Both the position numbers and the translations under genes were made by a program. The notes beneath the pieces were generated by a model. The model did not search any database. It was given only the letters and a program-made list of their open reading frames with translations, and had not been told where the DNA came from. Below, one piece after another: positions 29,823 through 39,864 of a stretch of DNA of 64,000 nt. Source of the stretch: Pseudoalteromonas shioyasakiensis (lineage in GTDB: Bacteria > Pseudomonadota > Gammaproteobacteria > Enterobacterales > Alteromonadaceae); contig NZ_LRUE01000022.1 in NCBI RefSeq assembly GCF_001550135.1, positions 124,001 through 188,000 of the forward strand. The letters run 5' to 3'. How positions within the stretch are numbered: position 1 is the first letter of the stretch; each line of letters opens with the position of its first letter.

Positions 29823-32302
29823 GTATTATTTGCTCCTCGGCCATTACGTTTACGGGCATTCTTACCCGGTCTTTTTGCCTTTTTGGTGGCTTTTTTCTTA
29901 CTCTTCTTTTTGCCGGCTTTTACAGCATCAGCTTGTTTACTATTAGGCTTTTTGCGCCCTTTAGAAGGTGAAGACTTGCCACGTTTTTCATTCTCTTTGT
30001 CGCCTGATTTTGCCTCAAAGCTGCCTGACTGCGGTTTTTTACCAGGAATTTTACCTGCTTTAAGCTGGGCTCGAACACTTGGTTTTGCAGGGGCACTACG
30101 GCCACGACGACGCGCATAACGGTCTTGTTGCGCCTCACCTGCTAACACTAAGTTTATACGTCGCTCATCAAGACTGACAGATGACACCTGAACCGTTAAT
30201 TTATCGCCTAGACGATAAACGGTGTGAGTTTGTTCACCAATCAAGCAATGCTTAGCACCATCGTAATGGAAGTACTCATTGCCCAGGTTAGTTACATGGA
30301 TCATGCCGTCGATTTGTAAATCGTCTAAGCGTACAAATAAACCAAAGTTAGTTACCGATGAGATCACCCCACCAAATTCGTCACCAACATGGTCTTGCAT
30401 AAATTCACATTTAAGCCAATCTGCCACTTCGCGAGTCGCATCATCAGCACGGCGTTCAGTGGTTGAACACTGCTCACCTAAAATATCAACTTCGTCATCA
30501 GTGTAGGCATACTCACCCGATGTTTGCTGACCTTGCGCTTTAAGTACCGCTTTAATTGCACGGTGCACCACTAAATCAGGGTAACGACGAATTGGCGATG
30601 TAAAGTGGGCATAGGCAGGTAAAGCTAAACCAAAGTGGCCAATGTTATCTGGCTGATAAACCGCTTGCTTCATTGAACGGAGCAACATGGTTTGAATAAG
30701 CTCAGCTTCTGGGCGGTCGCCTAATTTAGCTAACACTTGGGTTATTTCTTTTGGTGTTGGCTCATCAGAAATCGCAGTTTCGATACCAAGCTCTGATAAA
30801 AAGTTTCTGAAGAAACCAAGCTTTTCAGCATCAGGCTCATCATGCACACGATAAAGCGCACTCGCCTCGTGCTTTTCTAATAATCGGGCTGCCGATACGT
30901 TCGCTAAAATCATGCACTCTTCGATAAGTTTGTGTGCATCATTACGAACCACAGGCACGATTGATTCAATCTTACGATGTGCATTAAACACAAAGCGCGT
31001 TTCTAAGGTTTCAAACTCAATCGCACCACGCTCTTGGCGAGCAGCTTTAAGTGCCATGTACATTTGCTGTAAGTCAGTTAAATGTGGCACCATCTTGGCG
31101 TATTCTTCACGCAGCTTTTCATCGCCTTGTAAAATCGCATTCACTTTAGTGTAGGTAAAACGAGCGTGTGAATTCATCACCGCTTCGTAAAATTTATACC
31201 CAGACAACTTACCCGCTTCTGACACCGTCATCTCAGCAACCATACATAAACGGTCAACTTCTGGGTTCAATGAGCACAAGCCATTCGATAACACTTTTGG
31301 CAGCATCGGAATAACTTGCTCAGGGAAGTATACTGAGTTACCACGTTCAATCGCTTCTTTATTCAGAGGCGTGTTCATTCCTACGTAGTGCGACACATCG
31401 GCAATGGCCACCCATAAACGCCAACCACCTGATGGTTTGCGCTCACAATAAACGGCATCGTCAAAGTCTCGGGCATCTTCACCGTCGATTGTCACCAGCG
31501 GTAAGTCACGTAAATCAACGCGACCTTGCTTTGCCTGTTCATCAACAAACTCACCTAAATGAGCAACTTGCTTTTCAACCGCTTCAGGCCAAACGTGAGG
31601 AATATCGTGATTGCGTAGTGCAACTTCAATTTCCATACCCGGTGCTAAGTGCTCACCCAGTACCTCAGTGACTTTACCTACCGCATTCATATGTCGGCTT
31701 GGGTTTTGGGTAATTTGCACCTGCACCATTTGGTTGTGGCGCGCGCCATTTTCACTACCCGGTAGAATCATAATATCTTGCGTTATGCGTGGGTCTTCAG
31801 CCACAACAACTGCAATACCATGCTCAACAAAATAGCGGCCAACAATCGGGGCTCGCTCATTGGTCAAAACCTTAATGATGCGTGCATCGCATTTGCCACT
31901 TGAGCCTTTGCGATTGCCTTTAGCAAGCACAATGTCACCGTGCAACACCATATTCATTTGGTGCTTCGCGATAAACCAATCTTTACTCTCACCTTCAACT
32001 TCTAAAAAGCCGAATCCGTCACGATGACCAATGACTTTGCCTTTAACTAGGCCAGATTCATCGATCAATGCGTAGCATTTAAACTTATTGAAATACAGTT
32101 GACCATCGCGCTCCATAGCACGTAAACGACGTTTGAACGCAACTTGACGCTCTGTATCATTCACATGTAATTCGTCACAAAGTTGTGTGAAGTTTGCTGG
32201 TTTGGCGCGAGATTCTAAGTGAGTAAGTATAAACTCACGGCTAGGGACGGGGTTTTCGTACTTTTCTTGTTCTCGACTGAGATTTGGATCCTGTTTTGAC
32301 AT
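29819..32302 (-). CDS. rnr: ribonuclease R
   Basis: A 3'-5' exoribonuclease able to degrade structured RNA, important in cold and in RNA quality control. The 827 residues are near E. coli RNase R (813). Seen: an N-terminal helix-turn-helix/cold-shock part, the RNB active site ([17 protein letters not shown] region, about 275-292), the RNB core ([19 protein letters not shown]), an S1 domain ([15 protein letters not shown]) and a long Lys/Arg-rich tail. The last 90 or so residues are basic and low-complexity, as in other RNase R proteins. A leader inverted repeat lies just upstream. Confidence 0.97.
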   Translation of the reverse strand: MSKQDPNLSREQEKYENPVPSREFILTHLESRAKPANFTQLCDELHVNDTERQVAFKRRLRAMERDGQLYFNKFKCYALIDESGLVKGKVIGHRDGFGFLEVEGESKDWFIAKHQMNMVLHGDIVLAKGNRKGSSGKCDARIIKVLTNERAPIVGRYFVEHGIAVVVAEDPRITQDIMILPGSENGARHNQMVQVQITQNPSRHMNAVGKVTEVLGEHLAPGMEIEVALRNHDIPHVWPEAVEKQVAHLGEFVDEQAKQGRVDLRDLPLVTIDGEDARDFDDAVYCERKPSGGWRLWVAIADVSHYVGMNTPLNKEAIERGNSVYFPEQVIPMLPKVLSNGLCSLNPEVDRLCMVAEMTVSEAGKLSGYKFYEAVMNSHARFTYTKVNAILQGDEKLREEYAKMVPHLTDLQQMYMALKAARQERGAIEFETLETRFVFNAHRKIESIVPVVRNDAHKLIEECMILANVSAARLLEKHEASALYRVHDEPDAEKLGFFRNFLSELGIETAISDEPTPKEITQVLAKLGDRPEAELIQTMLLRSMKQAVYQPDNIGHFGLALPAYAHFTSPIRRYPDLVVHRAIKAVLKAQGQQTSGEYAYTDDEVDILGEQCSTTERRADDATREVADWLKCEFMQDHVGDEFGGVISSVTNFGLFVRLDDLQIDGMIHVTNLGNEYFHYDGAKHCLIGEQTHTVYRLGDKLTVQVSSVSLDERRINLVLAGEAQQDRYARRRGRSAPAKPSVRAQLKAGKIPGKKPQSGSFEAKSGDKENEKRGKSSPSKGRKKPNSKQADAVKAGKKKSKKKATKKAKRPGKNARKRNGRGANNT

Positions 32303-32310
32303 TCACTATC

Positions 32311-32353
32311 TTGTTAGTTGGTTATGTTGTTATTTTAACCCATAACCTAACAA
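32311..32353 (-). promoter_or_regulatory. leader hairpin upstream of rnr
   Basis: TTGTTAG (32311-32317) and GGTTATG (32320-32326) pair with CATAACCTAACAA (32341-32353), giving a 13-bp stem with a 2-nt bulge and a 14-nt loop. It begins only nine bases before the rnr start codon on the minus strand, so it should lie in the 5' untranslated region. The other part of the 181-base gap serves the divergent DUF350 gene. Confidence 0.5.
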
Positions 32354-32483
32354 TGAGACAGGCAAAAGCTATGAAACTTTTAAGAAATTGATTAATTCTG
32401 CCAAAAATGAAGCTTTGATATTCTTTGCAACAAACACTCTGTGTTAATATTTTCGGAAAATAACAACAAGCTAACATAATTAT

Positions 32484-33332
32484 ATGGATATTAACTTAAC
32501 CCACTACCTCGCAACGATGGCCTACAACAGCGCCTATATTGGTCTATTCATTGCAATCATAGCCGTTGCAAAACTGTCGTATAACTTAGCAACCCCTTAT
32601 AACACCACCAACCAGTTAACCGACAATGCCAACAGTGCCTTGGGTTTATCTATTGGCGGCTACTTAGGGGCAATTACCATTATTTATGGCTTTGTTTTAG
32701 CTGGGCCTAGTCAAGGTTTACTAAGCGATTTGATGAATGTATCACTGTACAGTGTATTAGGTATGGTGCTGCTAACTTGCTCACGTATTTTAAATGACAA
32801 ATTACTGCTGCGTTTGTTCTGTAACCAAGAGCAATTAATTAACCAACAAAATGAGGCTGTGGGCTTAGTACAAGCAGCAAACTATATGGCCGCAGCACTT
32901 ATCATTGGTGGCGCATTAACCGGTGAAGGCAGCTGGTTATCAGCCATAGTGTTTTATTTTTTAGGGCAACTAATGCTGATCATTTTTGCCAAAGGCTATG
33001 ATCACCTCACTGCTTTTAATCTTCACGAACAGCTCGAAAAAGGCAACAAAGCCGTTGCGCTTAGCTTTTCTGGCACCATGTTGGCGTTAGCTATTATCTT
33101 GTGTCATGCGCTTATTGGTGGCTTTCATACTTGGCAACAAAGCTTAAGCTTATTCTTTATTGACGCATTATTTGGCTTTTTAATTTTACCAATTGTGCGT
33201 TACCTCGTTGATAAAATTATCTTTAGCAAAATTTCACTCGACCAAGCAATGCACGACAAAAACACCGCCGTTGCGGTTATTGAAAGCAGCATTGCAATCT
33301 GTGTTGCTGTTATCATCACTATCGCTATTTAA
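32484..33332 (+). CDS. DUF350 membrane protein (two-unit)
   Basis: 282 residues with about eight hydrophobic helices in two similar halves, as in tandem DUF350 proteins (YjfL relatives). Typical pieces are NSALGLSIGGYLGAITIIYG in the first half and NKAVALSFSGTMLALAIILC in the second, then NTAVAVIESSIAICVAVI at the end. DUF350 proteins are inner-membrane proteins of unknown function, often near PspA-type, DUF4178 or spermidine-synthase-like genes. Here the next two genes include a membrane spermidine-synthase-like protein. Twenty bases separate it from the following gene. Confidence 0.88.
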   Translation: MDINLTHYLATMAYNSAYIGLFIAIIAVAKLSYNLATPYNTTNQLTDNANSALGLSIGGYLGAITIIYGFVLAGPSQGLLSDLMNVSLYSVLGMVLLTCSRILNDKLLLRLFCNQEQLINQQNEAVGLVQAANYMAAALIIGGALTGEGSWLSAIVFYFLGQLMLIIFAKGYDHLTAFNLHEQLEKGNKAVALSFSGTMLALAIILCHALIGGFHTWQQSLSLFFIDALFGFLILPIVRYLVDKIIFSKISLDQAMHDKNTAVAVIESSIAICVAVIITIAI

Positions 33333-33352
33333 GCTTATTTATGGAGTAATGG

Positions 33353-34171
33353 ATGAACATCTATAAGCTTTTTATTATTGCCGCTATCACATTTGTTGTT
33401 TGCTTAGTGATACGTGCAGATCTACAAGCGCCACTTATTAGTGGCCAATATGGCAACTTTAAAGACTACGACGGACAAGACAAACCTTACCTATTTACAG
33501 TGCCAGAAGATGGCCAAATGATGCGCTTAGAAATTAAAGGCAGACTGCCTTTAAACTCATGGAAAGCCATTGATATCGAAATTTTTGACCCTGATGGTAA
33601 CTACTTATTTAGTTACTCTGATGAACTTTGGGCCGAAACCGGACACGATTCAGATGGTAAATGGACTGAGTACCGTGATTATACTCATCACGATGTCCAC
33701 TTCCCTAAGAAGGGGCAATATAGCGCCTACGTCAGTAGTACGTTTGGCCCAAATAAGCGTGCCGAACATTTTAGTTATACGTTTCGTATAATCCCAATCA
33801 AAGGTAACAGTAATTTCATGCTACCGCTGTTATGGATTTCTGGCTTCATCGGCGGTGTAGCGCTATTTGTAATGCTGCATCGTTTAGAAGCTGAGCGTGA
33901 AGGCTCCGATATTACTTATAAACCAATCAATAAGTTAAACCCTGAGGCTATAAAAGCAATGGAATCGCGTATCTCAGTTTGGCCTATTGCGTTACTGTTT
34001 TTAGCACCCGTGCTCTTCTTTTCCTTCTTGGCATATAGCAAAGGTGACAAAGAGCAAGATTGGCAAGTTTACTCCTATCACCACCTCACGATAAGCGTTG
34101 ATAAACAATTGCGTGAACAAAGTATTGGCAGTGCAGGTTTCCGTTCACGAGGCGGCCCAGGTGGAAAATAA
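33353..34171 (+). CDS. membrane protein with periplasmic beta domain, unknown function
   Basis: 272 residues. One helix at the N-terminus (LFIIAAITFVVCLVI, about 6-20), then a periplasmic region of about 130 residues, probably beta-rich (MRLEIKGRLPLNSWKAIDIE and FDPDGNYLFSYSDE), then two helices (about 160-180 and 215-235) and a cytosolic end with a Gly-rich tail (AGFRSRGGPGGK). I do not recognise a named family. GGAG precedes the ATG. Its position between a DUF350 gene and a spermidine-synthase-like gene suggests a shared function with both. Confidence 0.75.
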   Translation: MNIYKLFIIAAITFVVCLVIRADLQAPLISGQYGNFKDYDGQDKPYLFTVPEDGQMMRLEIKGRLPLNSWKAIDIEIFDPDGNYLFSYSDELWAETGHDSDGKWTEYRDYTHHDVHFPKKGQYSAYVSSTFGPNKRAEHFSYTFRIIPIKGNSNFMLPLLWISGFIGGVALFVMLHRLEAEREGSDITYKPINKLNPEAIKAMESRISVWPIALLFLAPVLFFSFLAYSKGDKEQDWQVYSYHHLTISVDKQLREQSIGSAGFRSRGGPGGK

Positions 34172-35687
34172 CTCAATTCGCGAAAGCCACATTTTACTGT
34201 TTAGTATTTTTGTTGCTGGCCTTTGCTCAATTATCTATGAGCTACTGATCGCAACCACTGGTGCCTACTTTTTGGGTGATAGCATCACCCAATTTTCTCT
34301 GACAATTGGCGTCTATATGGCGGCAATGGGAGTTGGCTCTTATTTTTCGCGTTTTGTGCCTGATAAGCCATTGCTGGTGTATTTCATCGGTTTTGAGCTA
34401 CTGCTTGCACTACTTGGTGGCTTAAGTGTGCCCTTATTGTATTTCTGTTATGCGTTTGGCTTACCACTGCAAGCAATTAGTATTTTACTCACCAGCTTAA
34501 TTGGTATTTTGATTGGTTTAGAAATTCCGCTGTTAAGTCGCCTAATGGAAAAACATTATGCGCTAAAAGCAAACCTCGCCAATGTGTTATCTATTGACTA
34601 CTTTGGCGCCCTGCTTGCGACTTTACTGTTTCCTTTTCTATTTTTACCTTGGCTTGGGGTTTTTAAAACAGCCTTAAGCTTTGGCTTAATGAATCTAAGT
34701 ATTGCGCTGTTATTGCTGTGGTACTTTATCGACCATATCAGCCCAAATCGTCGAAAAGTGCTTAGACTCACATTAGTTTTAGTCTGCTCAGTATTAGTGC
34801 TTTGCTTATTTGCTAGTAAACAGCTCACCCATCTTTGGCAAAGCCAAATCTACGATGACCGTGTTGTACACTCAGAGCAAACACCCTATCAGCAAATCGT
34901 ACTGACTCGTCATAAAGATGATATTCGGCTTTATTTAAACGGTGGCTTACAGTTTTCATCGATTGATGAGTATCGCTATCACGAAGCGCTTATCCATCCC
35001 GCTATGGTGCGCCATGGTAATGCCAAACGTATTCTAATTTTAGGCGGTGGCGATGGCTTAGCAGCTAGAGAGCTTTTGAAGTACCCGCAAATAGAATCTA
35101 TTACCCTAGTCGATTTAGATCCAGCAGTCGCTAAGCTTGCGCAAACTAATCACAACCTGACAACACTTAACAAGCACTCACTCAGTGACCCTAAAGTGAC
35201 GGTTATTCATCAAGATGCTTATGTGTTTATTGAGCAAAACGAACAGCTGTTCGATATTATTTTTATTGATTTACCGGATCCAAAAGCAATCAATTTAGCT
35301 CGCCTTTACAGTCAGCAGTTTTATCAACTAGTAAAAACACGACTACCAAATAACGGTATTGTAGTGACCCAGGCCACCAGCCCATTTTTTGCGAAGCAAG
35401 CATTTTGGTCTATCAATAACACGCTCAGTGCAGCAGGCTTTACGCACACCTTGCCTTATCATTTGAATGTGCCCTCTTTTGGCGAATGGGGCTTTGTTAT
35501 GGCTTGCAACTTGATGTGCAGTAACCAACAAGTATTGCATGTTAAAACCCGCTTTTACCGCCCTGAAAATGACGCACAATTGTTTATTTTTACCCCGGAT
35601 ATTAGCGCTAACAATGAAAAAGTATCGACGCTTGATGAGCCTAATGTGCTGCACTATTACTTGCAGGGATGGAAATATTGGAACTAA
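34161..35687 (+). CDS. membrane-anchored spermidine synthase-like aminopropyltransferase
   Basis: 508 residues from GTG 34161, chosen because GAGG lies 8 bases upstream; a longer reading from TTG 34098 runs through the previous gene. The N-terminal 210 residues form about seven TM helices. The C-terminal half is a SpeE-type methyltransferase fold: LNGGLQFSSIDEYRYHEALI, the SAM-type loop LGGGDGLAARELLKYP, VDLDPAVAKLA, and IDLPDPKAINLARLYS in place of the cytosolic enzymes' DSTDP. The normal reaction is transfer of aminopropyl from decarboxylated SAM to a polyamine; for the membrane form the acceptor is unknown. It overlaps the previous gene by 11 bases. Confidence 0.88.
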   Translation: MENNSIRESHILLFSIFVAGLCSIIYELLIATTGAYFLGDSITQFSLTIGVYMAAMGVGSYFSRFVPDKPLLVYFIGFELLLALLGGLSVPLLYFCYAFGLPLQAISILLTSLIGILIGLEIPLLSRLMEKHYALKANLANVLSIDYFGALLATLLFPFLFLPWLGVFKTALSFGLMNLSIALLLLWYFIDHISPNRRKVLRLTLVLVCSVLVLCLFASKQLTHLWQSQIYDDRVVHSEQTPYQQIVLTRHKDDIRLYLNGGLQFSSIDEYRYHEALIHPAMVRHGNAKRILILGGGDGLAARELLKYPQIESITLVDLDPAVAKLAQTNHNLTTLNKHSLSDPKVTVIHQDAYVFIEQNEQLFDIIFIDLPDPKAINLARLYSQQFYQLVKTRLPNNGIVVTQATSPFFAKQAFWSINNTLSAAGFTHTLPYHLNVPSFGEWGFVMACNLMCSNQQVLHVKTRFYRPENDAQLFIFTPDISANNEKVSTLDEPNVLHYYLQGWKYWN

Positions 35688-35774
35688 ACGAATGGATTAG
35701 CCCATTTGGGGAGTTTACAAAGTAAAGGATTACCGTTACAAAGAGAGTTAATAACAACAATAACAAGGTTTGTA

Positions 35775-36641
35775 ATGCAGGCGCACAAACAGAGCCTAAT
35801 ATATCTACATATTGCAGTACTCCTATTTGGTGGTACTGCATTATTCGCAAAGCTAGTCAGCTTAAGTGCATTAGATATTACCGTTTACAGAACAGCAATT
35901 GCAGGCTGTGCCTTACTGATCTTACTTACAATTCAACACAAAGCGATTAAGCTTCACTCGCGTCGCGACTACCTTATAGCCTTGTTACTTGGCGTCACTG
36001 TTGGAATACATTGGCTCACCTACTTCGCAGGTATGCAACTAGCAGGTATTGCAGTCGGTATGATTGCCTTTTTTACTTACCCTGTTATCACGGTATTTTT
36101 AGAGCCTTTATTTCATGGCAGTAAACCACAGCTCAAAGATATTTTTAGCGCCTTGGTGGTGATGCTTGGTATTTATTTACTTATTCCTGATGCCAGCTTA
36201 GGCAATGATGTCACCCTAGGTATTGCTATTGGCATTTTGTCAGCGTTCTTTTTTGCGTTTCGAAATATCGTTCACAAGCGTTACTTTAGCCAATATGGCG
36301 GCCCACAAACCATGCTTTATCAAACTTGGATCGCCTGCATTATGCTGTGCGCCTTTGTCGAAGTACCGCCATTACAAGTTGATACAATAAATTGGCTGCT
36401 ATTAATTACCGTAGGAGTTATTTTTACAGCAGCACCGCACTCACTGTTTGCAGCAAGCCTAAAAAACTTATCAGCTTCAACCGCTGGTTTGATATCGTGT
36501 TTGCAGCCTTTATACGGTACGTTTTTCGCTTTTTTAATTTTGCATGAGCAACCTTCAATTAGCACTCTTATTGGTGGCGCACTGGTGATTAGTGCCGCTT
36601 TTTATGAAACATGGTCAGTGACTCGTAGGTATAAGCAATGA
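35775..36641 (+). CDS. EamA/DMT-family membrane transporter
   Basis: 288 residues from ATG 35775 (AAGG six bases upstream); an upstream in-frame ATG at 35706 lacks such a site. Ten hydrophobic helices in two EamA halves are expected: AVLLFGGTALFAKLVSLSAL starts the first and FFFAFRNIVHKRYF the second, with LISCLQPLYGTFFAFLILHE near the end. It exports or imports a small metabolite; which one cannot be read. Its stop overlaps the start of the glycerophosphodiesterase gene by 4 bases (ATGA), so the two are coupled. Confidence 0.88.
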   Translation: MQAHKQSLIYLHIAVLLFGGTALFAKLVSLSALDITVYRTAIAGCALLILLTIQHKAIKLHSRRDYLIALLLGVTVGIHWLTYFAGMQLAGIAVGMIAFFTYPVITVFLEPLFHGSKPQLKDIFSALVVMLGIYLLIPDASLGNDVTLGIAIGILSAFFFAFRNIVHKRYFSQYGGPQTMLYQTWIACIMLCAFVEVPPLQVDTINWLLLITVGVIFTAAPHSLFAASLKNLSASTAGLISCLQPLYGTFFAFLILHEQPSISTLIGGALVISAAFYETWSVTRRYKQ

Positions 36642-37336
36642 TGAAAGTATTCGCTCACAGAGGTGCCAGTGGTACCTACCCAGAAAATACTCAAAGCGCC
36701 ATTATCGCAGCTGTTGATTTAGCAGTAGATGGCATCGAAATTGATGTGCAAAGCTGCCTTGATGATTACATGATTATTCACGACACTTGGCTTGATCGTA
36801 CAACCTCTGGTCGCGGTAAAGTAAACGCCTGCTCAAAAGAGCAAATTCAACAATACGATGCAGGCAATGGCGAGTGTGTGCCCACTTTACAACAAGCAAT
36901 CGATTGGGTTGCTGATAAAACTTTACTTAATTTAGAGCTTAAACATACTTTTTCGTTAGATAAATTTGTAGAGCTTATAGAATCAAACGTTAGCGCTGGG
37001 AAAATTTCTCGGGATAACCTGCTAGTCTCTTCATTCGATCACCACCAACTGATGTGGCTAAAGCAAAAATTGCCGTGGGTAAAGATTGGTGCACTTACCG
37101 CTTCTATTCCAATTAATTACAGCGAGTTTGCGCAAAAACTCCATGCCTATAGCATTCATGTAGATAAAAACTTTATAAACCATGAGTTTGTTGCTGACGC
37201 AAAACAACGCGGCCTTCAAGTTTATGCTTACACGGTCGATAAAGTGGAAGATATCGAATTAATGCTAGAGTATGGCGTAGATGGTATTTTTACTAATTTT
37301 CCGTGTCATACACAAATGACACTGCAGTCACTGTAA
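36638..37336 (+). CDS. glycerophosphodiester phosphodiesterase (GDPD family)
   Basis: Splits glycerophosphodiesters into glycerol-3-phosphate and an alcohol. The 232 residues have the family motifs: FAHRGASGTYPENTQSA (catalytic His and Arg, Glu-Asn), DGIEIDVQ (metal Glu/Asp), IHDTWLDRTTSGRG (second His), LNLELKH and a C-terminal VYAYTVD. There is no signal peptide, so it is the cytosolic UgpQ type. Coupled to the DMT transporter gene, suggesting phospholipid-headgroup or related metabolite salvage, which is inference. Confidence 0.92.
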   Translation: MMKVFAHRGASGTYPENTQSAIIAAVDLAVDGIEIDVQSCLDDYMIIHDTWLDRTTSGRGKVNACSKEQIQQYDAGNGECVPTLQQAIDWVADKTLLNLELKHTFSLDKFVELIESNVSAGKISRDNLLVSSFDHHQLMWLKQKLPWVKIGALTASIPINYSEFAQKLHAYSIHVDKNFINHEFVADAKQRGLQVYAYTVDKVEDIELMLEYGVDGIFTNFPCHTQMTLQSL

Positions 37337-37400
37337 CTCAACAAAACTAAGCTATACTGTTGAATTATGTGACATTGAATAATAAAAAAATTACGCCAAA

Positions 37401-38639
37401 ATGAATCAACACAACACCTTAATGAGTAGCTATATGCGCATTTACAATTTTATCGAACAAACTTTCTTTTACACCCTCACACGTAAGATTGTCGGTAATT
37501 TAGGTTTTGTGTTTGCGTTTCAAGCCATTACTTTGATCTGGCTTTATAGCAGCCTTTCAGAGCAACAAGCTGGTATGGGACTATTTTGGTTAATGACCTT
37601 TGTTATCGTCGCCAGCTTTATTTTTACTGTTTTCTACATGCGCTTTTTAATTGTGCGCCCAGTGCAAGCAATGCGCGATACACTTGAGCAAATCAACCGC
37701 CATGATGCTGATTTATCTGCCAAGCTACCGCATTTTACCTATGATGAGTTTCGTGATTTAAGTGAGCAGTACAATACCTTTACTGTTCATTTAGCAAACC
37801 TATTAGCCACCACTTACCAAAGTGCACAAGCCAGTGCAGATAGTAGTTCAAAGATGACTCATTCAATGCAGCAAACTGCAGAAATGAGCCACCAGCAAAT
37901 AAAATTCAGCCAAACCATTACTGATTCAAGCAACCAAATTACTTCAAGCCTTGAGAATATCTCAGCAAATACTGACAGCGTGCATCATGTTAATAGTGAA
38001 CACTTAAACTTTGTTAAGCACTCAGCCACTGAGTTATCGGCATTAGTTAAAAAGGTCGCGATGATTAGCCAAATTTTGGGTAACTTCTCAGCAACGGTGT
38101 CTGGCCTTAAAGAAAACAGCGAGAACATTCGCGCCATTTTAAAAATGGTTGAAGAGTTTTCTGACCAAACCAATTTGCTTGCCCTAAATGCTGCAATTGA
38201 AGCGGCACGTGCAGGTGAAGCAGGCCGAGGTTTTGCGGTGGTTGCCGATGAAGTTAGATCGCTCTCAGTTAAAGTAAACGATGCAACTCGCCAGATCAGC
38301 GATTTTATTAATCAGATGAACACCCTCGTTAGCGAAACCAATAAAGAGTCTGAGCAGTTAATTAGCCACTCGAGTGAAGCTGAAACTGCCATTAGCAACA
38401 CCTCAACAGGCTTTAGCAATATGCTTGGCGAATTTGAGCAAAACCAACAACAACTACAACAGATTGTCAGCGCGGTGCATTTACTAGAGCAAACCCAAAC
38501 CCAGACCCATCAAACGGTTGAGCAAATTGTGGCTTTGGGTGAGCAAGCTAAGCAGCAAATTGATGAATCACTCGCTGATTGCCAACAGTCCCATAAACTG
38601 AGCCAACAAACCCAAGAGCAGTTAAAACGCTTTGTGTGA
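37401..38639 (+). CDS. methyl-accepting chemotaxis protein with minimal sensor
   Basis: 412 residues. Two TM helices (about 36-52 and 60-82) are separated by only a few residues, so there is almost no periplasmic sensor. A HAMP-like region follows ([20 protein letters not shown]), then the long coiled-coil signalling domain with the hairpin tip [20 protein letters not shown] preceding [10 protein letters not shown]. It would signal to CheA/CheW, sensing something in the membrane or cytosol. A terminator follows, and the gene is alone on its transcript. Confidence 0.93.
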   Translation: MNQHNTLMSSYMRIYNFIEQTFFYTLTRKIVGNLGFVFAFQAITLIWLYSSLSEQQAGMGLFWLMTFVIVASFIFTVFYMRFLIVRPVQAMRDTLEQINRHDADLSAKLPHFTYDEFRDLSEQYNTFTVHLANLLATTYQSAQASADSSSKMTHSMQQTAEMSHQQIKFSQTITDSSNQITSSLENISANTDSVHHVNSEHLNFVKHSATELSALVKKVAMISQILGNFSATVSGLKENSENIRAILKMVEEFSDQTNLLALNAAIEAARAGEAGRGFAVVADEVRSLSVKVNDATRQISDFINQMNTLVSETNKESEQLISHSSEAETAISNTSTGFSNMLGEFEQNQQQLQQIVSAVHLLEQTQTQTHQTVEQIVALGEQAKQQIDESLADCQQSHKLSQQTQEQLKRFV

Positions 38640-38675
38640 TCGGCTTTTAACTGCTGCTCTGAGTCAAACTATGTT

Positions 38676-38704
38676 AAAGTAGCCGCTTCTTGGCTACTTT
38701 TTTA
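38676..38704 (+). terminator. Rho-independent terminator of the chemoreceptor gene
   Basis: AAAGTAGCC (38676-38684) pairs with GGCTACTTT (38692-38700) around a 7-nt loop, followed by a T-run. It ends six bases before the likely queG start codon at 38711. Confidence 0.85.
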
Positions 38705-38710
38705 TTGACC

Positions 38711-39844
38711 GTGACAACTCCTTCTATTGATTATGAACAACTCGCACTGCAAATAAAGCAATGGGGTAAAGACCTTGGCTTTGCAGAAGTCGGGATCACT
38801 GATATTGACCTAACGAAGCATGAAGCGCAGCTACAGCGCTGGTTAGATTTAGGCTATCACGGTGAGATGGAATACATGGCAGCCCATGGTATGAAGCGAG
38901 CGCGCCCAGCAGAGCTGGTACCTGGCACGCAGCGAGTCATCTCAGTAAAAATGAACTACCTGCCGCCTGATGCAAGCTTTGCTAAAAACCTCAAACAGAC
39001 TGATAAAGCGTACATTAGTCGCTATGCATTGGGTCGTGACTATCATAAGTTAATTCGCAACCGTCTGAAAAAGTTAGGCCAAAAAATAGAGCAGCAAGTT
39101 GGCCAGCTCGGCTTTCGTCCCTTTGTTGACTCAGCTCCAGTGCTTGAAAGGCAACTAGCCGAAAAGGCAGGCTTGGGCTGGCGTGGAAAACATAGTTTAT
39201 TAATCAATAAAGAAGCGGGCTCTTGGTTTTTCTTAGGGGAGCTGTTTGTTGATATACCACTACCTATTGATGATGAGAATAGCTTTGAAGGCTGTGGGAA
39301 ATGCGTTGCCTGTATGACACTGTGCCCAACCGGTGCGATTGTCGAGCCTTATGTAGTCGATGCCCGTAAATGTATCTCTTACCTTACTATTGAATTACAA
39401 GGCGCAATTCCTGAAGAGTATCGCCCACTGTTAGGGAATCGCATTTATGGCTGTGATGACTGTCAGTTAGTATGCCCATGGAATCGCTACGGTCAACTCA
39501 CCGATGAAGCTGACTTTCACCCAAGAAAGCAACTTAAAGATCAAGAATTACTGACTTTATTTGCATGGGATGAAGCAACCTTTCTTAAAAATACCGAAGG
39601 CAGCCCTATACGCCGTATTGGTCACGAGCGCTGGTTAAGAAACCTTGCTGTCGGATTAGGTAACGCTGATTACAACGAGCAAATAATCGAGGCTTTAGAG
39701 CAAAGGTTAACAACCGCTACAGCTTTGGTCGCTGAGCATATCGAGTGGGCGCTTGATCAGCAAAAAAATAAGCGCCAGTTAAAGCTTCGTAAAACGGCGC
39801 GCTTAATTCGCATTGTTGAAAAAGGCCTACCCAGAGATGCTTGA
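38711..39844 (+). CDS. queG: epoxyqueuosine reductase
   Basis: Performs the last step of queuosine synthesis in tRNA, reducing epoxyqueuosine with cobalamin and two Fe4S4 clusters. From GTG 38711 it has 377 residues against 379 for E. coli QueG, and the N-terminus TTPSIDYEQLALQIKQWGKD aligns with E. coli's. Cys clusters are seen at CGKCVACMTLCPTGA and CDDCQLVCPW, with CISYLTIELQG between. TTG 38690 would put the start inside the terminator hairpin. No ribosome-binding site is clear, so the start is a reasoned guess between GTG 38711 and TTG 38705. Confidence 0.93.
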   Translation: MTTPSIDYEQLALQIKQWGKDLGFAEVGITDIDLTKHEAQLQRWLDLGYHGEMEYMAAHGMKRARPAELVPGTQRVISVKMNYLPPDASFAKNLKQTDKAYISRYALGRDYHKLIRNRLKKLGQKIEQQVGQLGFRPFVDSAPVLERQLAEKAGLGWRGKHSLLINKEAGSWFFLGELFVDIPLPIDDENSFEGCGKCVACMTLCPTGAIVEPYVVDARKCISYLTIELQGAIPEEYRPLLGNRIYGCDDCQLVCPWNRYGQLTDEADFHPRKQLKDQELLTLFAWDEATFLKNTEGSPIRRIGHERWLRNLAVGLGNADYNEQIIEALEQRLTTATALVAEHIEWALDQQKNKRQLKLRKTARLIRIVEKGLPRDA

Positions 39845-39864
39845 TGACTAGTTCAAGCTTTGCC

